DNA of 64,000 nucleotides, from assembly GCA_035578905.1 (NCBI GenBank), contig JAQJVL010000058.1, forward strand, positions 3,167,388 to 3,231,387. The letters run 5' to 3'. The DNA is from Stictocephala bisonia (lineage: Eukaryota > Arthropoda > Insecta > Hemiptera > Membracidae). Positions within the stretch are counted from its first letter, which is position 1. Each line of letters starts with the position of its first letter. Under the pieces are notes generated by a model that saw nothing but the letters and a program-made list of their open reading frames with translations, was not told the origin of the DNA and searched no databases. Positions 25,892 to 36,467 of this stretch are shown piece after piece. The translations under genes were made by a program, and so were the position numbers.

Positions 25892-26575
25892 GTGCTTATT
25901 GAAGGGGATAGCCATGCCCGCGACCTTTCAAATATCATGCAAGAGAGGATCAGCTCCGATGTAGAAGTGAGTGGGGTGTGCAAGCCGGGAGCGAAGTTCC
26001 TTGATGTCGTATCAGGGAGTCCTCCACCATCTGGAATCTGTAACATACTGATAGCCGGGACAAATGATGTGGCGGCTGGCGAATTCAGGGCGGTCTGCAG
26101 AGATATTGAAGAAACCATCTCAAAACGAAGCAGCTCAACCAAGATGATGGTAGTAACCCTGCCTCACCGCCACGATCTTCATCCACAACACCCGATCAAT
26201 CACCGTACAGCCGAGGTCAACAATTTCATCTACGACCTGGGAGTAAAGCTGAACTTTCAAGTGATTGATTCCAACACCATTGGAAGACAGATGTTTACCA
26301 GGCATGGTATGCACCTGAGGCTCCCAGGGAAGCGGCTTCTGGCTGACTTAATGATGAGAAATCTATCAAGTGGACAAATGCTGGCAGCTACACGACCGAC
26401 CAAACGCACCCCAGAATCACCAGATTGCTTGTCGCTGCCGATTCCTACAGAACCCAGAACCCTTCAGCACAAGAGCTTTGCAGAGGCCCTCAAGCAACCA
26501 CCTCAAGAGGCTAATACTGACCCAGAGCCTCCAAAAAACGAGACAGTCTCGTTCCACGAAGAACCAGTGAAGTAG
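25892..26575 (+). CDS. LINE ORF1, SGNH-esterase-like part
   Basis: Counted from a GTG at 25892, but the same frame is open upstream at least to the A7 run near 25770, so this is the C-terminal part of ORF1 displaced by one base. Motifs: GDSH (residues 5-8, block I with the nucleophile Ser), GTND (56-59, block III) and RHGMHL (about 138-142, catalytic His region). These mark an SGNH/GDSL hydrolase fold as in ORF1 proteins of CR1-type LINEs. It ends in a Pro-rich tail with TAG at 26573-26575, overlapping the ORF2 frame. A single-base loss in the homopolymer, or an assembly error, would explain the split. Confidence 0.7.
   Translation: MLIEGDSHARDLSNIMQERISSDVEVSGVCKPGAKFLDVVSGSPPPSGICNILIAGTNDVAAGEFRAVCRDIEETISKRSSSTKMMVVTLPHRHDLHPQHPINHRTAEVNNFIYDLGVKLNFQVIDSNTIGRQMFTRHGMHLRLPGKRLLADLMMRNLSSGQMLAATRPTKRTPESPDCLSLPIPTEPRTLQHKSFAEALKQPPQEANTDPEPPKNETVSFHEEPVK
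26533..26539 (+). promoter_or_regulatory. Candidate -1 ribosomal frameshift site
   Basis: A AAA AAC in the ORF1 frame (codons CCA AAA AAC GAG), the canonical X XXY YYZ heptamer. A -1 slip moves directly into the ORF2 frame, which is open from a TGA near 26518 and passes without a stop into the endonuclease. AACGAGA and TCTCGTT form a 7-bp stem just after, partly overlapping the heptamer; GTTC/GAAC forms another further on. Function is inferred. Confidence 0.5.
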
Positions 26576-29433
26576 TGTCGAAATCCAATGTAGGACCAGA
26601 AGTTAGTCTTGAGACCTCTTTAAGCCTGAGCAACAGTAGATTTCTATTTTATAATATTCAATCCCTTAGCAATAAAACTCTTGAAATTGAAGCCTTTTTG
26701 GCCACTGAGTCATACGATGTTTTATGTTTTTCGGAACATTGGCTGTGTACTGAAGCATTGGCCTGTAAAAACATTCCTAATTTTAGTCTTGTATCTGCCT
26801 TTTGTCGCTCCCGACATATACATGGTGGGGTGGCAGTATTTGTGGCAAATGACCTTGTACATACTTGTGTGGAAATCAATGTTGTGGATTATTGCACTGA
26901 GTTTCACCATGAATTTGCATGTGTATTGCTCAAAAGCCTTAGTATTATACTTATTGTAGCCTATAGATCTCCTCAGGGAGACATTCAGCTTTTCCTTGAT
27001 GCTCTCGAGAAATTGGTCCTGTCTCTGGCCAACTTTAGGTCAAATAATAGAGTAGTCCTTGGAGGTGACTTTAATGTTGATGTTTTGCTAAGGCAAGATC
27101 CTAAGACTGTATATTTTGAAAATCTCCTTAGATCTCTTAATTTGTATTGCTTAATTTTTAAGCCTACTCATGGTAAATCTTGCATTGACAATATTGCCAC
27201 TGACTTCCCTAATAATACTGATATTTGTGCTGATGTTTGTACTTATCCTCTAAGTGACCATGTTGGAGTCTACCTGGAAGTAACGCACAATCAGAGCGTG
27301 TGTCCCTTGGCTGACAGGTTAATTGAGGTGAGACCTTTGCCAGCCCACAAAATTGATCATTTCCTGTTTTTATTAGAAAACATTAACTGGAATAGCATTC
27401 TTATTTCAAATAATTGTGAAGAAAATTTTGAGCTCTTCCTTGATAAGTTTGTTAGTTTGTTTTATGATTGCTTTCCTGCCAAAACTGTAAGTTGCAAGGG
27501 GAAGAGACAAAAACCTAAATGGTTAAATGATTCCCTCCTTCATAAGAAGAAATGGTTACTATTCATTTATGACAAAATGAAAAGTGATCCTAGTTGTAAT
27601 CCTGAAACCAAAAGGTTGTACTCTAGGCTAAGAAAGGAATACAGAAATGATCTAAAGCTTGCCAGGTTAAAGTCAAATGCTGATTTCATAGAAACTTCAG
27701 CTAATAAATGCTCTGCAGCCTGGAAAATAATTCGCCAAGAGTCAACACCTTCCCAGCCTAGAGTTAGTAGTGTGTCTCCTGATCAATTCAATGATTATTT
27801 TGTAGATAGTGTGCAAAAGTTAAGAGATGAAATTGGTACTCCCACCATCTCTGCTTTAGATATGATGGATAGTGTTCCCTCACCTGCCACTAAGTTCAGT
27901 TTTGTTCCAACTTCATGTGATAAAGTACTTGAAATTGTAAGTAGCATGAAACCTTCTACTAGTAGAGATGTCTATTGTTTGTCTAATTCCTTTATTAAAT
28001 TAGTCATTAATTACATTGTTTGCCCTCTGACCTTTTGTATAAATGCTTGCCTCATGGAAGGTGTCTTTCCTAAGAAATTAAAAGTTTCCAAGACTGTGCC
28101 TGTTCATAAAAAAGGATCATTTGATCTTGTGAGCAATTTTAGACCTATAAGTATTTTACCTATATTTTCTAAGATTTTTGAGTATGTTGTTCATGGTCAA
28201 TTATATACTTACTTTGAGGAGAATGGTTTGTTCACGGACACCCAGTTTGGTTTTCGGAGTGGTTTATCCACTATTGATGCCGTTGAAAATATTGTTAGAG
28301 TAATTTTGAATGGTTTTGAAGCCCATAGTCTTACTGGGGTCACCCTGTGTGACCTTAGTAAGGCTTTTGATACAATTGACCACGACCTTTTAGTAAAGAA
28401 ACTACAGCACTATAAAGTTGGTACTAGCGAGTTGGATTTCTTCCGCTCTTATCTTGGTGGCCGTGAACAGGCCATTTTTGTTAATGGCCAGGGATCTCAG
28501 ATCAAGGCTGTCCCTTATGGCGTACCCCAAGGCTCAGTCCTGGGCCCTTTATTATTTATAATAATGATAAATGATCTAAGTTATAATACTGGTTCCAGTG
28601 TAACATCCTATGCTGACGACACCACTCTGGTGCACTCAAATCGTAGTTGTAACTCACTTTACGATGACATGAGCCACTCCTTAGATACAGTTTCTGCCTG
28701 GTTCCAAGCTAATTACTTGTTTTTGAATCATGAGAAAACTCAAAAGCTAATTTTTTCCCTTGGGAAGATTCCTCCACTTGATACAAACCTTTGTAATACT
28801 GTCAAGCTGCTTGGATTGACCTTGGATGTAAAACTTACCTGGAATTCTCAAATCTTAACTGTGTGCACTAAGTTATCAAGAGTTTTGTACCTCCTTAGAA
28901 ATCTTAAATCTAGTGTACCCCAGGATTATCTAAGAACTGCCTATATGGCCTTTTTTCAGAGTACTTTACTTTATGGTCTTAGGCTTTGGGGAAATGCATC
29001 TAACATCAACAATGTTTTTCTTCTGCAAAAGAAAGCTGTTAGGCTTATATCTGGAGCAGCTTACGATGCTCACTGTCGGCCAATATTCATTTCTGAAAAG
29101 TTAATGACAGTTTACAGCTTGTATATATTTATTACATTATATAATTTTAAAAGTAGGCATGCTTCTGGCTATACATGTAGGGGTGATGTGCATGACTATG
29201 ATACTAGAAACAGGCATTTAATAGATGTACCTTTTGTTAGATTAAAAAAATCACAAGTGAACTGTAATATGTTCTGCATTAGACTGTTTAACGCTCTGCC
29301 CTGTATTGCTAGGAACCAAGATCTTTCAAAATTCAAAAGTGGCCTCAGAAGGCTTCTTCTGGCTTGGCCTCTCTACTCTATGAATGAATTTTTTACACTT
29401 CCTACTGAAATTGTCAGTGGCTTTTTTAATTGA
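26575..29433 (+). CDS. LINE ORF2: AP endonuclease and reverse transcriptase
   Basis: 952 codons counted from GTG 26575; there is no in-frame ATG before the endonuclease domain, and the frame is open upstream to about 26518, so it is probably made by frameshift or reinitiation from ORF1. APE endonuclease (about 20-235): YNIQS, SEHW (E54), AYRSP, GGDFNVD (164-170), SDHVGV (227-232). RT (about 495-760): VPVHKKGSF, NFRPISILPIFSKIFE, FGFRSGLST, LCDLSKAFDTIDH (D593), GVPQGSVLGPLLF (649-661), YADD (679-682), LLGLTLD. C-terminal block: YDTRNRHLIDVPFVR and RLFNALPCIARN. It nicks target DNA and reverse-transcribes the element RNA there. All catalytic residues I can check are present, so it may be active. 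Confidence 0.92.
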   Translation: MSKSNVGPEVSLETSLSLSNSRFLFYNIQSLSNKTLEIEAFLATESYDVLCFSEHWLCTEALACKNIPNFSLVSAFCRSRHIHGGVAVFVANDLVHTCVEINVVDYCTEFHHEFACVLLKSLSIILIVAYRSPQGDIQLFLDALEKLVLSLANFRSNNRVVLGGDFNVDVLLRQDPKTVYFENLLRSLNLYCLIFKPTHGKSCIDNIATDFPNNTDICADVCTYPLSDHVGVYLEVTHNQSVCPLADRLIEVRPLPAHKIDHFLFLLENINWNSILISNNCEENFELFLDKFVSLFYDCFPAKTVSCKGKRQKPKWLNDSLLHKKKWLLFIYDKMKSDPSCNPETKRLYSRLRKEYRNDLKLARLKSNADFIETSANKCSAAWKIIRQESTPSQPRVSSVSPDQFNDYFVDSVQKLRDEIGTPTISALDMMDSVPSPATKFSFVPTSCDKVLEIVSSMKPSTSRDVYCLSNSFIKLVINYIVCPLTFCINACLMEGVFPKKLKVSKTVPVHKKGSFDLVSNFRPISILPIFSKIFEYVVHGQLYTYFEENGLFTDTQFGFRSGLSTIDAVENIVRVILNGFEAHSLTGVTLCDLSKAFDTIDHDLLVKKLQHYKVGTSELDFFRSYLGGREQAIFVNGQGSQIKAVPYGVPQGSVLGPLLFIIMINDLSYNTGSSVTSYADDTTLVHSNRSCNSLYDDMSHSLDTVSAWFQANYLFLNHEKTQKLIFSLGKIPPLDTNLCNTVKLLGLTLDVKLTWNSQILTVCTKLSRVLYLLRNLKSSVPQDYLRTAYMAFFQSTLLYGLRLWGNASNINNVFLLQKKAVRLISGAAYDAHCRPIFISEKLMTVYSLYIFITLYNFKSRHASGYTCRGDVHDYDTRNRHLIDVPFVRLKKSQVNCNMFCIRLFNALPCIARNQDLSKFKSGLRRLLLAWPLYSMNEFFTLPTEIVSGFFN

Positions 29434-29727
29434 GCATCCACCTAAATCTATCTTTTTGTTTTAACAGTGAATGAATTGCTGTAACCCTTGCATGTATTAA
29501 GTATATTTACCAAAATTATTAGCTTAAATTATTATATTCTTTGCTACAATTGAGCATGTGTGCCTCAATCTCTGCATGTAGATATTTATATTTAGACATA
29601 ATGTTTTATTACTTATTGAGATAATCGTTGTAGTATATACTATTTAAACTTGATTGCAATTTTTTATGTACTTTAATTATGTATTGACCTGTCCAATTGC
29701 ATGTAACTGCATGTTTAACGGATCAAT

Positions 29728-29757
29728 AAATTGCTTATTGCTTATTGCTTATTGCTT
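29728..29757 (+). repeat. LINE 3' tail of ATTGCTT units
   Basis: AATAAATTGCTTATTGCTT followed by more of the same 7-base unit, about four in all, ending where element A resumes. Short simple repeats at the 3' end are normal for CR1-type LINEs, which often lack poly(A). Confidence 0.8.
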
Positions 29758-29840
29758 AGTTAGTAACAATGACTACACTCGTTCATCTACACTATTCGCC
29801 CCTCATATTCGCACATGTCTTGACAGTAGGCTACTGATGA

Positions 29841-30870
29841 AAGAAACAAAACAATAAAACGAAAACACTGAATATCCAAGTAACAGACGAAAGAAAACTC
29901 ATTGAAACAAATAACGAAGTAAAATTGTTATTGAGAGTAAGGCCTGCCTGCTGTTATATCCTTGGGCAGTGTTGTGTTCATGTATTATGTATACATAATC
30001 TTACCTGCCTCGCTTTCGACTGTTGACCTCTGAAAGACACACTTTTTACTTGCCCTACTTTAGTCGTACATTACTTAGTTCAGGCCTTGTAAAAATCAAA
30101 ACAAAATTTTCTTTGTATATATGTATGATATATACAACTTTATATAAATTTTCTTTGTATATATATATACAACTACTTTACTTCATAAAGTGAACCATAT
30201 TTGGATCCGTTTTAGTCTATCCATTATGTTTTATTGTATGGTGATTACTAATTCACATCGCGTATTCAAATTTATAATTTTTATATGTTAATTTATGCGT
30301 TTTATGTAATTAAGTTTTTAATGCTAATTGATTGTTATAGTGTTGTTGTTCTTATTGCTACTGTTAGCATTTTTCTTTGCATCAATTTTGTTTTGTTTTT
30401 TCATAAAACTGTTATTGTATTCAATATGGTTTAATAATGTTTTTGTGAATTAAAAAATATATGTCACAGTATGGACAGTTTGATGATTTAAAATGTAAAA
30501 TAAGTTTTTATGTTGCAAAGTTGGGAAACACGGATTTGTTGTGTTAGTATAAAATACGCGCAATGAGTAATATAGCTTGTATGTTTCATTGTACAAGACT
30601 TTTTGCTGTTATGTAGTATTTAAAATTCTTTAAATAGACAAGTGTAAATTACCAGCGATTGTTTTATATTACGTTTATAACAATATTGCCAACCGATTCC
30701 TAGAAAAGTTTACCGAATAATCCTATAAGTTACGCCACTAATTTAAAATAGTTGAGATACCTAAAAACATGTCTACATCGACACTGACTTGGATTTTTCT
30801 CAGCATATTTACCTGTTTTAATGAAACTAATGTTGAAATAAAAATAGACAATTTGTTATCTACCATTTAC
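29841..30870. other. AT-rich spacer
   Basis: No gene or family member seen. A direct repeat TTTCTTTGTATATAT occurs twice near 30105-30165. Confidence 0.5.
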
Positions 30871-30874
30871 GCTC

Positions 30875-31335
30875 AACTACTTGGTCAGCATTAGTTGCGC
30901 AGTGCTGTAATCCAGCTACTACGAGGAAAAGTGTTGTGGAGATTGTGAGCGATAGTCGTCGTAATATCGGCAGTGTCCACTCAATGGTTGCCATCGACGT
31001 GGACACTACTGGAGAAGTCTGGAGTGTACGTGTCGGGCGGTAGTCAGGGCTAGCATGTTCTCAAAAGGAGTGAATTTGGTACAGTATCAGGCTTGTCAAC
31101 TAGCTTAAAATCAGACCAATACTACGTGGTTCTGGTTCCGCCTAAAGCTGTAGGTCCCTTAGTTTCCCTTGTTATTGGGCTACTAATAAATTGTTCTTTC
31201 CTAGGAACAGTCGACCTTAGTTAGTAACGATGACTACACAGGTAATTCGCTCTCATAAAACATTCATGTAAACCTTCATATTCGCCTTAAAATACACACA
31301 AGCTGTGTAGGCGTCTCACATGAATAATAATCTTA
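30875..31335 (-). repeat. Element A copy (reverse), most complete
   Basis: Begins AACTACTTGGTCAGCATTAG, then GCAGTGCTGTAATCCAGCTA, TGGTTGCCATCGACGTGG, GTCGGGCGGTAGTCAGGG, TACGTGGTTCTGGTTCCG, GGGCTACTAATAAAT, TTAGTTAGTAACGATGACTA, and fades out after ATTCGCC. The head resembles the 5' domain of SRP (7SL) RNA. The TACGTGG...CCACGTA hairpin of other copies is damaged here. Confidence 0.75.
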
Positions 31336-31484
31336 GCTCTGTGATCTCAATGCACGTACCATGTTTACATTAACACGAAAGTTATGTAAATTTTTATTCA
31401 GAAAACAAAGGAATTCATTTTCAAGGGTGCCAATGCGTATATTTCTTGAAACCATAGACTTATAATTCAAAATTATTTTCTGTT

Positions 31485-31870
31485 TACCATAAATGTACCA
31501 GGTAGTCCCACCGAGTCATGCCGGTAACCTCATCTGCACATTCCCTGCCCCCACCCGCAACCCCTCCGGCGGCGTATGGAGATTTACAGCCCAACTACAC
31601 TGTAAATTTGCAGCGTAGTACATTATACCGACCCCACACCGCGACGTTCTGAGCCGAGTAAAACGTCTATTCCTACGTTTGAAGATGTGAACAAACCTTG
31701 CGGGAAAATTCACGTGTTTCCTTATCATATATAATTTAAAAAAAAACTATGTACTCACTCGTCACAAACTCTCCGGGACCAATAAACAGATTTTGATAAA
31801 ATTTGGAGAGAAGCTGTCTTTGAAACCTCAAGGCAGTCAAATTTTGCTAGATTACGTAGGACGTAATCAG
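31485..31870 (-). repeat. Diverged element B fragment
   Basis: TACTCACTCGTCACAAACTC, CAGATTTTGATAAAATTTGG and AGCTGTCTTTGAAACCTC match in order the segment at 56270-56340 and, in reverse, 61990-62100. The adjacent GC-rich 31505-31690 has no second copy here. Confidence 0.5.
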
Positions 31871-32151
31871 CATGAACAGATTCGAACATACATAATCAAC
31901 ATGATTGTTCGATAATTAGATGGTTATTAAAATATTGATGTTATTCCAACAGACCTTAAAAATACAAATATTGGCTTTATTTTATTTGTTCAAATAGTAA
32001 TTTGACCACAATTTATTAATTATTAACTGGTGAGCGGTACAGTAAAATGGCTAATTGTTCAAAGCTAGAAAGAACATTAAACTAAAAAATAAATTCACTA
32101 AACATAAGTCTCCTTAGATTGGTCTAGAAATGTCGTGCAGGTCGTGGCGTC

Positions 32152-32470
32152 CCTCGAGATGGCGTGGCTGAGATGGCGTGGCTGAGATGGTGTGGCTGAG
32201 ATGGCGTGGCTGAGATGGCGTGGCTGAGATGGCGTGGCTGAGATGGCGTGGCTGAGATGGCTTGGCTGAGATGGCGTGGCTGAGATGGCGTGGCTGAGAT
32301 GGCGTGGCTGAGATGGCTTGGCTGAGATGGCGTGGCTGAGATGGCGTGGCTGAGATGGCTTGGCTGAGATGGCGTGGCTGAGATGGCGTGGCTGAGATGG
32401 CGTGGCTGAGATGGCTTGGCTGAGATGGCGTGGCTGAGATGGCGCGGCTGAGATGGCGCGGCTGAGATGG
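32152..32470. repeat. 14-bp minisatellite
   Basis: About twenty-two copies of GAGATGGCGTGGCT, with a GAGATGGCTTGGCT variant spaced through the array. The unit is not a multiple of three, so the minus-strand ORF (Ser/Pro/His-rich) only repeats every 42 bases and is not a gene. Confidence 0.9.
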
Positions 32471-32479
32471 GAAGCGTTT

Positions 32480-32940
32480 CCCTTGAATTTTGTTAATTAA
32501 CACTGGTTCTTTGCTTAAGGTCGCAAACACAATTTATGGCCAAGTTTATGCACACACAATGCGATAGCCACCTATGTCGAGTTCGCCAAAACCGGTAAGT
32601 CCATGGAGTAGAAGTCTTAATGACAGAAGAGAACCTGCACACCAATCACCAACAGACAAACAGTAGACGCCCCGGCTCGAGCGTCGTCAACGGGGGAGAC
32701 TTTAAAAGGTTGACCAATCAGAGTATTGGTTCAAGTGCACAATACTAACATGTGTCCTGTCTTTCTTTTTATTTATAATTTTTGGCACCCCCCCCCCAGG
32801 CAGGGTAATAAAACAATTACTTATTACTACAATTTTTTTTAAAAAGCATTTTAACTTAAATCAATAATTAAACACTGATATTATATCCAAACTAATCTTT
32901 TTTACTTAGCAATGATCGTTCCAATTTAAAACTGTATCAA
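32480..32940. other. Spacer
   Basis: Contains a C9 run near 32790 and nothing else recognised. Confidence 0.4.
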
Positions 32941-32943
32941 GGT

Positions 32944-33035
32944 AATTTACGGGTTAAAGAGAACCACGTAGGAGGTAGAGGGTAAGCAAACGTAGAAAAC
33001 CACCCCGTAGCGAAGCGAGGGCTGTCGGCTAATAA
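32944..33035 (+). repeat. Element B fragment
   Basis: AAGAGAACCACGTAGGAGG, GGGTAAGCAAACGTAGA and CGTAGCGAAGCGAGGGCTG match the core seen at 48885, 52585 and 56670. Confidence 0.7.
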
Positions 33036-33364
33036 GACGGTCAACTGGTAAGATGGTTAAACAATATTTTACAAACACATCAATGTAAATCAGGACGACT
33101 TGTTCCTTCTTTATAGACTTAGAACATTTGTATATCGAATGTTCTTACACAACTTTACTGTTAATTAGACAAAAAACATTATTACGAGAATATAGCTCCC
33201 TAAGAGTGTTTTATGTTTACATTTAGATTTACATTTACATGAATACATTTAGCAGAAACACAGGAACAGTTTTGTGTCCTTTTGTTTGTAAATGTTTTCT
33301 ACCAGATATCATTCCTCTTACTCAAGGGTGTTCGATCAAAATTTATTTTTGATTTTTAAAATAA

Positions 33365-33545
33365 AATTGTTAGTCTTCTTATTTGACTGGCTCAACCATC
33401 GCAAATTCTCCAATTCCCCATGTAGGTAGAGAGCTGAAATTTTGTACACCGTTTCTTTAGGTCTTAGGACAAATAAAGAATTTTCATGTTGATAAAATAC
33501 TCCTAAGAGATTGTTCCATATGGATAACATTAGGTTGATTTAAGT
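33365..33545 (-). repeat. Repeat related to the 49.9 and 53.6 kb segments
   Basis: In reverse complement it matches 49870-50040 and 53560-53730: GGAACAATCT, AGGAGTACTTTATC-like, ACCTAAAGAAACAGTGTACA-like, and TTTCAGCTCTCTACCTACAT. It is diverged. Confidence 0.65.
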
Positions 33546-33763
33546 AAATTAATAACAGCTGTTTAGTGAATAAATAAACGTGTCTTTTGTATGTTAACAT
33601 TATACTATCGATGCATTTTTAATATTATACCATGAGTTTATCTTCGGCTGTTAAACAAAATATATCAAATGAAGACGTTTGAAATAGGTTAAGTAATCCG
33701 ATAGGGTATTTATGATAATAAATAAGTAGCAAAGCAAGCAGTGTGTGAGATACTGTACATAGG

Positions 33764-33856
<93 letters not shown>
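33764..33856. repeat. GA microsatellite
   Basis: About 45 uninterrupted GA units. Confidence 0.95.
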
Positions 33857-33859
<3 letters not shown>

Positions 33860-34599
33860 GGGAACACGTTGTGGGTGTGTTAGTGAGGCAGACTTTCTCC
33901 TCCTAGCGACAGTTGCGATAACACTCTTAAACTAATTCTGTACAGTTATATATGTCACTATGAAATATAATGCTATTGCTCCATTGTCAGTGTACACGAG
34001 GAATTATCAATGCATAACGTAATCGTGAAAATCAAATAAAATTTGTATTTAATTACTGGAAACTTTGCAAACTGGTGGATAAAACTGTGAGCTACGTTAC
34101 TCGGCTCTGGCTCTGTGATTACATCAATGTGAAAGTTATCTACAAATTTAACAGTCTGTTAAACAATTAGAGTGCAAAGTTCCCACTGATGAAGTAACAG
34201 ACTCGTCTCTCTCTGTCTGAGTAGTCATGTCATACTCAAGTATGCAAACAGCTTTTACTAGTACAAAATTGAAAAGTTTCCCATCCAATGTGAATCATGC
34301 TAGTTCTTTGGCTGGGAGAAACAAGATAAATAATGGTTCCTAAGAATTGTAAATTCCCGCCAGATTAAACACTAAAAAAGCAAAACTTTCAAAATTACCA
34401 TTTTGATTCCAAAATATGTTTTTTTCCATAACTCAAAACCTAGTCAAGTTAGAGACATGGGATTTTCACTAAAATATTTTAAATTGTTATTCACATCTTT
34501 TCTGAAAATTTAAACAAAATCGTTAAAGCAGTTTTTTTAGAAAATTCTATTTTTGTATGTTTTTTGCCCATAAAATAAAAAAAAAATAAAATTTCAAAA

Positions 34600-34765
34600 A
34601 AGTGAAAAAATTTTTGGAGATATTGGCTAAATACACATACACACCAAATTTCATAAAAATGTATCCATCCATTTGGTTTCCAGCGAACAGCACATGCACA
34701 CAGACAGAGACACACATACGGACATACTCCAACACTTTTTCGAAAAAAAATACACTTTTTGGGTT
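34600..34765 (+). repeat. LINE 3'-end-like relic
   Basis: CACCAAATTTCATAAAAATG, CATTTGGTTTCCAGCGAAC, and CACACAGACAGAGACACAC followed by a line-up of A and T. This layout is common in 3' ends of RTE-like LINEs and their SINE partners in insects. There is no coding part. The flanking 33870-34590 shows nothing else. Confidence 0.45.
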
Positions 34766-34964
34766 CAGGGGACCCTAAAATAGATTTTTAGACCAACTTG
34801 TAAAAACATTTTTTACGATCACAATAATTTCTCTATGCTAACGCATATGGGAGAAAGTGAAATTTGGAAATGTTTTTACTAATTATCGGCTATTGTAAGA
34901 GTCATAATAAATACTTAATTAAAAGGAGATTTTAAGTGACAGGTTTTATTCTCAGTTCTCTCAA

Positions 34965-35275
34965 TACTGACACGGCGTCCACTCAATGGTTGCCATTGCC
35001 ACTCGACGTAACACTACTATACAAGGCTGGGTTGTAGTTAGGGTCCGAATGTTGTCTAGAGAAGAGAACAGTGTCAACAGCTTATCAACTAGCTGAAAAT
35101 CAGACTAATAATACGTTGTTCGGATTCCACGTAAAGCTATAGGTCCCTTAGTTTTCCTGGTTGTTTGAGCTACTAATAAATTGATTTTTGTAAGGAACAG
35201 TCGAGCTTAGTAACAATGACCACACCCGTTCATCTACACTTGTCACGTTTATTCACCATGGCTTGACGTTTGACA
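34965..35275 (-). repeat. Element A copy (reverse)
   Basis: CGGCGTCCACTCAATGGTTG, AGCTGAAAATCAGACTAAT, GTTCGGATTCCACGTAAAGC, GAGCTACTAATAAATTGA, CTTAGTAACAATGACCACAC. The head is missing and the hot-spot segment has a short deletion. Confidence 0.75.
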
Positions 35276-35454
35276 TGTTAATAATGAACAACTGTGTCAG
35301 CCTTGATACACTTTTGTTAAAAGCGCACAATTATAAGATCTGTAGAGGATTTTGTTTCCTGATAATTGTATGGTTTTTATTTTAAAAAGGCGTTTTGCCA
35401 CAAATTTCCACTATAAGTAAGTCCTTTGGAGAGGAAAACTAGATCATTTTATTC

Positions 35455-35764
35455 ATTATTCATTTCTAAGACGCCGATCGTAGAGATAAGGGCGAAAATG
35501 GGGGGTGAACGAGTGTCACGAGTGAATATGAATGAGTGTAGTCATTGTTACTATATGAGTTTGACTTAGCTCAGAAAGGACTATTATAAATAGCCCAGTA
35601 GCCAGGGTAACTATGGGACCTACAGAGTTACGTGGAATCCGAACCACGCAGTGTTGGTCTGATTTTTAGCTAACTGACAAGTTCGACACTCAGTTCTCTC
35701 CCCTACACAACTCATCTAGTAGTGTTCACTTCGATGACAACCATTGAGCGGACGCCGAGTCGTT
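35455..35764 (+). repeat. Element A copy (forward)
   Basis: TAAGACGCCGATCGTAGAGA, GTGTAGTCATTGTTACTA, TAGCCCAGTAGCCAGGG, ACGTGGAATCCGAACCACG, AACCATTGAGCGGACGCC. It stops abruptly at a short perfect hairpin. Confidence 0.8.
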
Positions 35765-35794
35765 ATTACATAGGATGGAAGATGCCTATGTAAT
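35765..35794. repeat. Perfect 10-bp hairpin at the end of element A
   Basis: ATTACATAGG and its exact complement around a 10-base loop, precisely where this element A copy ends. Confidence 0.7.
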
Positions 35795-35799
35795 TTGAC

Positions 35800-36467
35800 A
35801 ATACTTGAACCGCTGTAAAATAATAAATTGATATTTACATCCCCAATTGTATCGAGGGGTGAAGGAGGTAATGCTGCGGTTCGCACTGTTCGCAGGCGCT
35901 AACACAATCTCGCACGGCCGTGTAGCCGGATTGACTAACTAGCGCCGTTGCGTTGTTTATCGTGTTTTTAAACTCACATTATTTATGTGACGCCAGATTG
36001 CACCGTGAATGCTGTCATTATCTAGTCGTGTACTGTTTATTTTATGTATTTATCTTAGTAATTTATTAACATACGTAAAGTATAACACTTTTTTCTAACT
36101 TAATAATAAATTACCTAAGTTCTTTTAAATATTATCTTAATACAGAAGTAGTGTACTGTAATGAAATAAAACATTTGTATTAATAACAATTATTGTATTT
36201 ATGTATTTTTACTTTATTATGTATCTTAAATCTTGTGTTTTATTCCACAAAATGTAGACGAACAAATAAATGTTCGGATTCTATCAAGTGTGTGTTATAA
36301 AGTTATGTATATTTTATGATAGCAATTCTTATAGTTATATAAGACTCTAGACGTTTTTAGCGTCCAAACAGAAGTTCTGTACGTCTTATTTGATTTGTTT
36401 ATACATACACACTAGAATGCTCTTAGAAGTGCTTTCAAGTGTGACAGATCATAGTGAATTCGTAAAG
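35800..36467. other. Spacer with short GC-richer patch
   Basis: 35870-35960 is richer in CpG; no gene recognised. Confidence 0.4.

Larger units (their letters stand above)
24959..29757 (+). mobile_element. CR1/Jockey-type LINE, nearly intact
   Basis: About 4.8 kb. It starts with a perfect 17-bp hairpin, then ORF1 in two frames, ORF2, a short 3' UTR and a tail of four ATTGCTT-like units from about 29728. It is inserted in element A; a possible 4-base duplication AGTT flanks it. ORF1 has no ATG near its start, so the 5' end is probably truncated. ORF2 has no stops or shifts, which suggests a recent insertion. Confidence 0.85.
24604..29840 (-). repeat. Element A copy (reverse) split by a LINE
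   Basis: The A sequence runs 24604-24958 and resumes at about 29757-29840. The left part has GTCAGCACTAGTGGCGCAC, CCCAGCTACTTGG, TGGTTGCCATCGACGTG, AATCAGACCAACACTACGTG and GGGCTATTAATAAAT. The right part has TTAGTTAGTAACAATGACTA and CTCGTTCATCTACAC. Without the LINE the copy would be about 430 bases, close to the intact copy at 30875. Confidence 0.75.

Noticed and set aside
32114..32530. 138-codon Ser/Pro/His-rich ORF on the minus strand
   Set aside because: It is a by-product of the 14-bp minisatellite; the unit is not a codon multiple.
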